Part shown: one piece after another, positions 44,601 through 56,600 of the stretch | Numbering within the stretch: the stretch's first letter is position 1 | How the letters are laid out: each line of letters begins with the position of its first letter | Notes under the pieces: model-generated | What the model saw: the letters and a program-made list of their open reading frames with translations, nothing else | Databases searched by the model: none | Told to the model about the DNA's origin: nothing | Position numbers and translations under genes: made by a program | Source of the DNA: Argyresthia goedartella | Taxonomy: Eukaryota > Arthropoda > Insecta > Lepidoptera > Argyresthiidae | DNA: 64,000 bases | Reading direction: 5' to 3' | NCBI GenBank assembly: GCA_949825045.1 | Contig: OX463836.1 | Location: 9,007,829 to 9,071,828, forward strand

Positions 44601-47600
44601 ATACATTGTACCGCCTTTGTACAATGATAATGAGCTTATCTTTAAAAAGAGATTACACATTATTTTTCTACTTTTTCGCTGCAATGATAGTTTTAACATG
44701 ATCTATTATTTTCACAGAGATCAGCCCAAGTAACAAGAATAAGGTCCATGTCAAACGTAACCGTCAGCGTCTACCATCAGTCAACTCTGAACCCCTACTG
44801 AATAACAATGCTGACAACGCACACATCGAGATCAGGTAATACACACACCGGCACAATTAGCGGAACAGAAAAAAAGGGAGAAAAAAGAGGGAATTTAGAA
44901 CAATGAATGTAATTTTTAAACAAAATATTATTTAAAATGAAACAACAATTAAATTAACATGTTTTGACATTCATTTTTAACACCATACTTAAAGTTTAAT
45001 TAAAATAAAAATTAAATTAAACAAAATGCATTTTTCTTCGATTTTTTAATTATAGAGAAACAGCAGAAAATTCAAGATTTTCCAAAGGTTACAACAATTT
45101 CAATAACTGTTCAATATCGAGTGTTTCCTCCTCGTGCTATGATGAGGGTTTCCATCCGTCTGGGCATGCTGCGGATGATGTTATCAATGGTTTCTTGGGG
45201 CAACCTCTGCCATTCTTCAAGTAATGCGTTTCGCAACTCGTTGAGATTATTGGGAGGTGGCATTCTTGACTTTACACTCCTCTTTAGCAAGTCCCAGACG
45301 TGTTCTATAGGGTTCATATCGGGGGACCGTGCTGGCCACTCAATCACCGTTATACCAACATGGTTTAGGTATGTCTGTACTGTGCGAGCACTGTGAGCCC
45401 GAGCATTATCCTGCATTAGAATGAAGTTGTTACCAATAAAGGTGGCAAATGGCACAACATGTTCTTCTAAAATCTTCCTGACATACCGATCAGCATTCAG
45501 ATTCCCGCCATCGACCACTACTAACTCCGTACGAGCTCCTAAACATATTCCTCCCCAGACCATAATTGAACCGCCGCCATATGCCACTGTATTTTAAAAA
45601 TTAGACTGGATATACCGTTCTCCTTTGCGTCTCCATACTCGCTGCCTTCCATCAATTTGATTTAACATAACTCTGCATTCATCAGTAAAAAGAACCTGTC
45701 CCCAGTCGTCGAAGTACCAATCACGATGTTCACGACCTAAGTGTAGACGGTTTGTGCGATGATGTCTCTGAAGTTTTCGGGCTTTGGCGGGCACATACGA
45801 GCCTATACCCACTTCTTCGAATCTTCTACGAACTGTCCGCTCACTCATCCTTACTGCTCGTACCTCTTCCAAGTACATTTCGAGCCTGCACCGCCGTTAG
45901 TCTCGTGTTTCGTCGGACTTGAAGTTGGAGAAAACGGTCATCCCTCCTTGAAGTACACCTTTTCCGGCCTTGTCCTCTCCTTCTCACTAGAGTATTCGTC
46001 AATCTGTATCGTTGGATGCTACGATGAATCGTTGATAACGATCGACGAAGGCTTCTGGCAATCGATTTGTAGGTTTTATCATTTCTCCTCATTTGATCTG
46101 CCCTAAGGATTTCTGATGGCGTTAAATCAGGCATACTTAGATGCTCGTAAATTATCAATATGCGAAAAAACTCAAAAGCCTCAAAAAACTGCAATTCAAA
46201 GCTTTTCAAATGGAATGCACGAACCTTCTAAAAACGGACAAGCGGTCGAAAAAAATGAATCAATGAAAATTAAAACAAAAGAATGAAAAAAATGGCAGTC
46301 GCTTAGTATTCCATTTTTAAATTAAAACCCAAATTTAAAAAAATATTGTTTAGCCGGCCTTTTTTCTGCTCCGCTAATTGTGCCGGTGTTGTTTGTATTA
46401 TACCCCATTTATTAGGGTTCCATACCCGAACTTCTAAAGCTTACTACAGTATTAAAGAGTACATAGACGATAAAAATGCTTGGGACTGAATTGTTCTAAT
46501 TAATTGTGAGCATCCTCACTGCCAGAGTTTCTTTTACTGGACACTTGGAGGCCTTTTACACCTCCAAAGATTAATTTAATTATACAACTCTTGACTGTGG
46601 GGACCATTTACATCTCCTATCATCATTGTATTATTCACTAAAGAGACTATACATCTCTGTTATTTATATTTTAATTATTTTATTATGACATTTGAGACTT
46701 TTTACATCTCTCAGAAACAATAATTAAGTACTTTTTTCTGATAATATGATACAAATAATAATACCAAATGTTCTGTAAAAAATGAAATGAAATGACATGT
46801 GAAAGTGCCCTTGTGGCCTATTTACAGAATAAACGTTTTGAGTTTTGAGTTTTTTTTGAGTTTTGAACGGTGCCCAACGTGATCCTATCACTAATCCTCC
46901 GATGTCCATCTATCTGTCTGTCCTTCTGTCCGTCCGTCCGACGTAGAGAGTTGAAATGTTGACAGAATGTGAATTACACGATATTTTATAAATTAGTGGC
47001 GGTCCCGTAGACGTGTTGTAGCACCCCCCGCGATGTAATAAACTATATCTTGGCGCAAATATATTCGTAGATTTCGTGGCTTATTTCATATTGGTGGTGG
47101 CGCACATTGGTTTGATATCGGTTGCGCCATCTTTAAGTTCTGGGTTTGAATCCCCGTGCGGACATAATATTATTCTCTTTTTGTTTCATTATTTTTAGTG
47201 CTTATGTCTCCTTGTGGATCTGGTCGAGGTACCAGAACAACAGCTGGTGGAAGGTAGCCCAGGGGCGTGAAGAGTGGAGGAGGGGAAGAGAGGCCTTTGC
47301 CCAGCAGAGGGATGATGTAGGCTAATCATAATAATGTTTTCTTGTACGATGAAAAAGGAAGCGTTCGTGTCCGAGTTCTACGCGCACTAGACCGTTTTTC
47401 AAAATTACAATTATTATACCGATCTCCTTCCTACTGCCATTGCGGGCAGCGTGCACCCAATCACAAATATTTGTTTGATGAGAATGGATGTTTGTTCCCT
47501 TGTCATGGTTGTTTATCTATCTAAGTATATTATTTATCTATATAAGTATGTGTATCGTTGTCTAATACCCAAGATACAGGGAATCCTAGTTTTGGGGCTA

Positions 47601-50600
47601 GATCAATGTGTGTAAATAGTGTCCAAGTTATATAAATATATATATATTTTTATATAAATATTTAAATATTTGTTTGATGAGAACGGATGTTTGTTCCCTT
47701 GTCATGGTTGTTTATCTATCTAAGTATATTATTTATCTATATAAGTATGTGTATCGTTGTCTAGTACCCAAGATACAGGGAATTCTAGTTTGGGGCTAGA
47801 TCAATGTGTGTAAATAGTGTCCAAGGTATTATTATTATTATAATCGTTAAAATATAACGCTGCCCACTTCCATGCCCCCTTCACTCCCTGCTAAGTCTTG
47901 TGTAAGCTCTTGACATTTTTTACAGAAATGACGTTGACAAAATCTCAGATGGGCAGGATCTCAAGATACCTAAGTGGAAGGATCCATTGTGAGTATTGAT
48001 ATTTAAGCGAAACCTTATATCTTGACATTGTTTTGCAGCGGGTGTGAATTGAAACTTTGTGATTATGTATTCATTTCGTTTCAGATCTGACAGCGAACCC
48101 AAAACCGTCACAAAATTGTCGAAGGTAAAATATTTTTCATTATAATCACTTCAGCTTGGATGCTGCCAGCTCAATGTGGCCGAGGTTTGCGGCGAAGGTA
48201 AAAAGGAGATCTACATGTGGCCGAGAGGAAATTCATCCTATCTCTCTCCCGATAGATGGCGCGCGTGCGGCACTGCATCAAGCTGTCTCTCTTGCTCGCG
48301 TGCTGGCTCTTCTTCACTCTCGTGTTCATGATGTACAACGAACGGGAGGAGGTCTCGAGACAGTCTGCCGTTCCGCCGGCACATACTAAAGGTTTAAATA
48401 AATTTAATTTACTTATGCCTACTTAAATACACAGCGTCACGACTTTTCTACACGGGGTGGCAGTGGCACAGTTATGACCACGTTTAGCTAGTTATTCACA
48501 TTCTTATTAGTGTCGTCCGTACCTTAAAGGAACCCTTATAGGAGCACTTCGTTGACAGGCCGGCCGTCCGTCTTTGTCTGTTTTTCAATACCTTTTTCTC
48601 GAGTCGCGTGTAGGTATCGAGTTCAAATTAATATTGATTACTTAGCTCTAAAGTTGTGAAAAAATCAAACTTATCAAGGTCAACGAAATCAAAAGATACC
48701 GCTATACTTATGTGATTATGTCACAATTTTGTTGAATTTGCTTGATACTCGCAAGTGAATCAAAACTTATAGGATACTTCCTGTTGACCTATGGTAGAAT
48801 CATGAAATTCTTAGAATCACGAAGGTCTTATAGCACAAGTAAGGGAAAATCTGAATAACGTTTTATAGATACTTTACAAAAAAATATGCGATTTGTGCGG
48901 ACCCTCGGCCACCACTTGGCCATTTATTCTCATTATCATTCTTATGTACAGGTATACTCCATCTACATATATAACGAGTACATCGGAGTTAGCAGGAAAG
49001 TGTGCATGGGCGGTGGATGTAAAAGGCTCAGCGTCACATGCCCCTCCCCTCTCTAATGCCTTCTTCTCATGTCTGCCAGCTCTGAGGCCAAACGGGTCCC
49101 TATAACCTTTAACTAAGCCTCTGCTTTCCGCGCTTCCGCGTCCGTGTCAGCCGGCTCTCGTGAACCGTAATACTTAGGTTGAGGGTTGAAATTTTCACCG
49201 AATGTCTATTTCTGTTGTACGATGTTACGGAAGTATTTCTGTTTTAATAATAATAATAATAATCTTTATTTCAGACACAAGTTCCATAGTTCACTTAAAA
49301 CTAACACATAAAACACAGAATAAAATTTGATATAAAATACATATACATTACATATTAATGTTAGGTGGCAATATCCACCCACCGTTTCGTCATTTCGTCA
49401 GTAAGTCTTTCTGCCAGACTCCTGATGATAATGTTGCTACACGAGTCAACTCTGGACATAAAAGACCCTATCCACTTACGCTGGATTGCATTAAAGGAAT
49501 CGATACGGGCATCCGCATACATTTCTGAAGCGCTTCAGGCCCATCAGGTGCCTAAAGGTATTATTTATTGTACGCAAGCCGTATTCTGCAATGCGTCGTT
49601 TTGGTGTAGTTAGTCCATAGCTGCACAAATACCTAAAAAGTGTCAGTTTTACGTCTGGCGATGACCTGTGGAACCTCTGGGCCACCATATTGCCAACGAT
49701 ACACAACGCCCTTCGTTGACGTTCCACATCTGCGTCATCTTGCAGGCTTGACGTCACGATGTGGCCAAGGTACCTAAAACTATCCACTACTTTTATAGGC
49801 TGCCCCCTGTTTTGTGCAACACAACAAAGAAATAGCGAATTCACATTATGTACGAGTATGAGCTTTATAACCTATTTATTTATATTCCAGACTACATCCT
49901 AACCCACACAGCGCCCGCACTCAGCATTCTAATAAAGCTGACCGGGCCCTTCCTATCCGATCAGAGTGAGCAGCGACTCAACTCGACTGAGATTGACGCG
50001 GCGCGCCGGATGCAGGTGTGGCTCGAGAGATGGACGCTAGATGGTAACACCGGAGACTCTAATATTATTAGTATACAGGTACGTTATGATGACTTTTGAG
50101 ATAAGTTGCAACAGGTATTTCAGTGCAAGGTCGAAGCCGACCGTAACTGCAGACAACGTGACGCGTGAGTGTGTGAGTGAGATAGCGAGCCTAGATGCCT
50201 AACAAGTGAGCAAGACAGCAGTAGCCACCTACTACACTCCTCGCTGTCTCGCTCATACACACGATACGTACGATAATCACCACTACTACGGATTTCAAAC
50301 AGGTAATTTCCAAAAACTTTAGTATGCATCTTTATGAGATTTAGCTTGACTGACAGCACACTAAGAGTGACGGCTGGTCTACACGACGCGGTGAGGCGCC
50401 TAACGCCCGCAAGCAGGCAAGACAAGGCGATCAGGGGGAGGATGGGGGTAGCACCTTACAATTCTCACGCCGCAGTAGCGCTAACGCCTGATCACCCTAC
50501 TTCATCTCGCTAAGTTGTTCGAGCATCTGCTGCTGCGGAGAATCCTGCCCCATATCCAACTGAGGGCAGAGCTAGGAACATTCATAGATTGGAACAGAGC

Positions 50601-53600
50601 CGCTAACCACGTTCGCATGATCCCATCCAACTACGAAAGTACCCTAGGCTTTCAACTCATCGACTTTATTACGATGAACAGTCTGTATCAATTTAACTGC
50701 ATTGGTAATAAGGATGACAATATTCTCGATTTAGTACTCGCAAGTGTTTCCCATGTTACCGTCGCCCGATCTAGTGACACCCTAAGCAAGCTAGACTAAT
50801 ACCACCCTCCCCTACATATCCAAATCAGTTCATCACACCTTACCCACCTTAAATCCAACGTTGGACATCGACACAACTTCTTCAAAGCCGACTACGAAGG
50901 GCTTAAATTGCATCTAAAGTCCATCAAGTGGGAGGACATATTCCATCATTGTTAAAACGTCAATGAAATAACCTCACTCTTCTATTCCACACTGAAAGAT
51001 GTCATTGGCAAACATCTCCCTAAACAGAGAATTAAAACATGCAAACATCCTCCCTGGTTCAGCAAACAGCTGATAAGACTGATTGCTGAAAAGGAACGAA
51101 TTAGACGGAAATATCGTAAATACCAGAACCCCCGTGACAAAATATAATTCGAGATCGCCCGAGAACGCTATCATAAACTGTATGACACTTGCATGAAAAC
51201 GTACTTGATCAATATAGAATCCAGTATTCCATATAACCCCAAGGCCTTCTGGAGTTTCATCAAGTCCAAGCGAAAAGGTCTATCTTCACTTCCAGCGAGA
51301 ATGTTTAAAGACCGCGAATCGGCAAACAATGGAAGCAAGCACTTTTCGTCAGTCCATACGGATCAAGACTCAGTACTCTAAAATCATAATCAGCGAGCGT
51401 GAGATACTTAAAAAATGCAAAACCCTTGATGTGTTTAAAGGCGCGGGGCCCGACGACATTCCTGCAGTGTTTGGGAAACTCTGTGCACCAGGCTTGTGCT
51501 TCCCACTCTCTGTAATATTTAATCAATCCTTGAAAGAGGGTTGCTTTCCCGAAGAATGGAAAAAAAGTAGAATAGTTCCGGTCTACAAAAAGGGTGATGA
51601 AAGCGAGATCAAAAACTACCGACCTATTTCTATCCTATCGTGCTTTTCAAAACTCTTTGAATCCTTAATCTACCCACTTATCACACATCATATCGACAAG
51701 TTTATCTCGCCTGAACAGCACGACTTCAAGCGCGGACGATCAGTGAAAACAAATCTAATCTCATACGTCAATGACATATCCCGTGAGTTGGACAAAGGTC
51801 TCCAGGTGGACGCAGTATATACCGACTTCAGCAGCGCTTTCGACAAGGTAAACCACTTGCTGCTCCTGAGAAAGCTGGCAGAACTTGGTGTTCACGGGTC
51901 ACTGCTGGATTGTTTTGGGTCGTATCTGTCACAGAGACCTCAGACAGTGACAGTGAGTGGAGACAAGTCTCAGCTATACCACGCGAAGTCAGGAGTCCCA
52001 CAGGGCTCTCACCTTGGACCCGTACTTTATCTGATTTTCATCAATGACTTGACGTGCCGTATCGCACACTGTAAATATTCCCTGTTTACGGACGATTTAA
52101 AACTCTACAAGACCACTGTGTCGGAGGCTGACGTGGAATTGTTGCAAAAGGACCTAAACGAGATAGCGATCTGGTGCCGTGATAATGGGATGGTTCTCAA
52201 CGCAACAAAATGCTATCACATCACTTTCACCAACAAGAAAACGCCAATAGCTTCCTGGTACACTCTCAACGGTATCGTACTTCAAACCGTGAAAGAAATG
52301 CGTGACCTCGGTGTACTGATGGATTCCAACCTCAAGTTTGCATCCCGCATCAGCGCCACTGTGCGTAAAGCCGCAAAAATGCTAGGCTTTATAAAGCGCA
52401 ATTCCAAAGGTTTTCGCTTCGCCACCACCAAGATCCTCCTATACAATGCTCTGGTGCGAAGCCACCTTGAGTACGCTTTCGTTGTCTGGAATCCCGTCTA
52501 CGCAGTCCACTCCGATAGAATTGAACGCATCTAGCAGGCATTTAAAAAACATCTAGCGTACAGCCAACCGGGGATTTCACACAGGGAAACCTACGAACTA
52601 CGATTAGACCACTTCGGCATGGATACTTTGAACTTCCGATGAAACCTACAAGACCTTCTATTCCTGCATAAGGTCTGTAACGATTACATAGATTTCAGCA
52701 ACATCCTGAGCCAGATTGGACTGACAGTCCCCTACAACTACCCACGCAAACGTATCTCCAACACCCTCCATACACCTCTATGTAGGACAAATATTTACAA
52801 GCACTTGCCGAATGTGCCAGAATGTGCGACATATATAACAACACCTGTAGTGAAATCGACATAGACATATTTCATGATCGCTTGCTGTCTTCAGGAATAA
52901 AATCCTGAAAGAGCAAACCAACTTGAACCTAAAATGATTCCTATAGTTCATAAATATTATTATATAGCTACCTACTTAAATTCCAAATTCAAATTAACTG
53001 TTATTTATTACTATACTTACATTCTAAGTTAAACTACAAAATTAAATTTTAGTACAACAATAGTCAATGCTGTGCTCATCTATAATAGGCACTCATATAA
53101 GAACAATACCGCCATATTTCTATTGTATAATTTTGTATATGTGTGCTGTTGATGTGCCTAAAAGAGCTACATGGCTTACGCGACAGCCCTTATTACGAAG
53201 CTCCAAATGGCGAAGGGAATTCTGGACCTGCTGCCGCCCTAGCTGGACAAGTGCGGACGTTGGTGAACGTCGGGAAGACAACAGCCCTGTGGGCTTCCTG
53301 CTCGCACTGTCCGCCGCCTCTAGGGTTGGGGGGCCGTGATATGGAGTGGCAATCGACAGTGAAATACCTCGGTTGCAGCATCGATTGCTCCAGATGGTGC
53401 AACACTGCATCAACCGGGCCAAAGCCATGCGAGCAATGCTCCGGCCTTTCCTTTTGTCCAACCTGCCTCTATGAGCCAAACTGCGGATGTACAAGTCGTA
53501 TGCGCTCGCGGCTCAACTACGCCGCTCCAGCTTGGTACGGCCTGCTGTCAAGCACCCAGAAGGCATGGCTGGAGTAGTTCTAGAACGTATCCCTACGGGT

Positions 53601-56600
53601 GATCGCGGGAGATGGCCAGTATGTACGAAATTCTACCATCGTGTGTGTAGCCCGGGTCTGAAGTGGCCTTTGCAGGTGTGGCTCGAGAGATTTGTAACCA
53701 CATGTATGCTTTGCCAGAGGCAATTATGAGGGAGAGCGACATCGCTGGGAGTAAAGTAAAAGGCTTGAGATGCGCGCAAATACGAGACTATACTAGACTA
53801 TTTTATTATGGGAAATCCTAGCTTATATACTAGGTTGGTACATGTTATTAATGACGTGCATAAGACATAGTGCGTGATGAATATAAATATACCTTATCTG
53901 TGACGGTCGTCAACTTATCTTAACATTACGTGAAAATATTACTAACATAGTCGACCGGCACAGATACTCCCCCCTTTAGGGAAAAAAATAAATGAATGTA
54001 CTTATAACAATGGAAAAAATAAATGAAGATACCATAACAAACTTATAAACTGCAATAATAACTAGTAGTATTTTAATAAATATAAAACCAGATCTTAATT
54101 GTGCATACTTTAACTTAATCTATTTTTATATAAAAGGAAAGTCATTGTTAAATAAAACTAGATAGTAATAGCGCATACTTCAACTTAATCTAAAGTAAAG
54201 TAAAAGGTAAATCTTACACGAATTAGAAAAATAAAGGAACTACGGTTATGTGAATTCTACGTAAGTTTAAAGAATTACTTATTTACCTACAGGCGAGCCT
54301 TGTATCTGGCCGCACACTACATAAAATAAACTAAAAACTGGAAAACAGAAAAACACTAGGAAAATGGGGCTTCGCGGTTAGTAAACTAACCTAACCTATA
54401 ACCTGGAAAAGATCCGCAGGAGAGTCGTCTGATGCTGCAGCCGCCCATGTTTTTCAGGAATCGATGAGTCAATTTACATCGCACGTCGTTGAAGTTGTAA
54501 TCACTGTTTGTTTATAATTGCGACCGTACCTACACAAGGATGATTGTGCTGAATCAGCGTCAGCATTAAATCTGTAACCTTGGCTGTAGGCAGTCAATGA
54601 TCTCGTACGTCATATGTACGTGCGTGCTCTTCACTCTTGAGTGAATATTAAGTTGTCGATTGATGAAATTTGTGTGCCTAAAAACCTTGGAATTTGGCAA
54701 CATAGGGCATATCTTGTACACCAATCGTATATATATATAAATATCTCTCTCTCTCTTCAGTGATTTGATTATTCTTCGTGCGATGTTCTTCCTGGATGAT
54801 TTCAATATTCGTTGGATTAGGTATATCGATGATGTTTCAATACTCTTCTGGGGGCTGGAACGGCTTCCTATGTCTTGAACTTGAAAAAGCTGCTTGCTGT
54901 GAATGAATTTGCCGACGCGTTCGTTTCTGCTGGTGCGAGCTCCATTTTGATAAATCAGCAGTCGGCTGACTATCGGTTCATTATTCTTGCGGTATTTTGA
55001 GTTCGATGCGGGAAATCTTCAGTTGAAATCTTTTGGCTTCTGGTCCGTCATGGCTTGCTTGATGTCGTCTTGGTTTGGGTGGGGTCTTGATTATGGATTT
55101 CTGCAGCGTGGTTTGAAATATGTATGCGGAAGTCGGGTCTCGGCGATCTTGGACGAAGTGATTCTTGCTTGCACTTCTAAGGTGGCAGCACACGGAGTTT
55201 TCTTTGCGGCTGGGTCCATGCTGCTATTACCGAAGGTTGCTGATGTTCAGGAGTCGGGTCACCACTTTGCCAGAGGCAATTATGAGGGAGAGCGACATCT
55301 TCGGGAGTAAAGTAAAAGGCTTGAGATGCGCGCAAATACGAGACTATACTAGACTATTTTATTATGGGAAATCCTAGCTTATATACTAGGTTGGTACATG
55401 TTATTAATGACGTGCATAAGACATAGTGCGTGATGAATATAAATATACTTTATCTGTGACGGTCGTCAACTTATCTTAACATTACGTGAAAATATGATTA
55501 ACATAGTCGACCGGCACATATGCAATGAATAAATGAATATAAATATGGATGGAAGCTAGCTGGCGACACAAGCACACAGATACAGAACTTGGATGTCGTT
55601 GGTAGATGGCTAAGAAATATGACAATTTTGACAATGTGGTCGAATTGTCTCACAAGCCATCGTTCGCGGTTCGTATCCCGGATAAAAACCGGGTATACTT
55701 GTAATCATATCGCGTTGCCTTGGAAAGGGCCACACATTGACCTCTCTACAGGGTGAAACAGAAAGGTGTAGTCACCTTTCAGGGGCTGTTAGGGATGTCA
55801 TTCCGAACAACTTTCACCATGAAACCGATCTGATGAGAAACTTAGTTTTCCACTTTTCCATACAAATCACGATTTTGCATGACTAAATTAAGAATCGCAT
55901 GAGCCAGTCGGATTACAAGCAGTCGCATTTATTATTAGTTCGTGGGTTGGCGTTAGCTAGTTAGTTTTGACGCCTTAAAAACTCCACTCTGTGTTCTTAG
56001 GACATACTTTTTAGGGTGTATTATAAGAATGGTTTTAGTTAGGTAGGTAAGTACTGAGTAACAGGTATCGCGGCATGCAGTACTGAGTATAGAGTAGGCG
56101 TTGTCATGCACCGGTTTTCCTGGCTGTTATTATTTTACGGAAAGCTAGAGTGCGGGCTGCGGTGAGCGTTGTGCCCTACTGGCAATCTAGGCAATGAATG
56201 AATGTATGAAATGAATCTATCAATATGAACCAGGAAAACCCGCGTGGTACGTGGACGTGGAGCTGTAGTGCTCTGGCTTTCCAGAAGGTGCTAAATTTTT
56301 AAAAGCCAAAGAGCACAACGCAGCTCAACGTTGTAGCCCACGGGCTTTTCTGAAGTCGTGACCGGGTGAGCGTCCATAATTAGCTTAAAATGTGTGTGAA
56401 AATGAAGTAGCTCTGATGAAATCGGTTTCATAGTTTCACTAGAAAGTTTTTCAGAATGATGTCCCTAACATACTTGTAACAACCCCCTAAAATATCACTA
56501 CACTTTTCTCTTACACCCTGTAGGTTGGGGTATTCACTATTCATTATTGTAGATGCTTTCTCCCACTCTATTTTCTCACAGGTATCTGAGACCTGGTCTC

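Larger units (their letters stand above)
53710..55518 (-). mobile_element. non-autonomous LTR retrotransposon, 253 bp LTRs, TSD TATGC
   Basis: Direct LTRs at 53710-53962 and 55266-55518, flanked by TATGC on both outer sides (53705-53709, 55519-55523). On the minus strand the LTR starts TGTGCCGGTCGACTATG. Directly inside the right LTR the minus strand reads GTGGTGACCCGACTCCTG, a plausible primer site. Inside the left LTR it reads AAAGGGGGGAGTATC, a classic polypurine tract. The ~1.3 kb interior has no gag or pol motif on either strand. This makes it a TRIM/LARD-like passenger that needs enzymes from elsewhere. Confidence 0.88.

Noticed and set aside
53143..53577. 144-codon cysteine-rich frame
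   Set aside because: Out-of-frame reading of a decayed Jockey-type reverse transcriptase; the real motifs switch between frames.
54987..55310. 107-codon frame in the non-autonomous LTR element
   Set aside because: Lies antisense to the element and crosses the LTR boundary; no gag or pol motif.
55640..55720. tRNA-like head with GGTTCGTATCCCGG
   Set aside because: Only a B-box-like phrase; no cloverleaf could be drawn.
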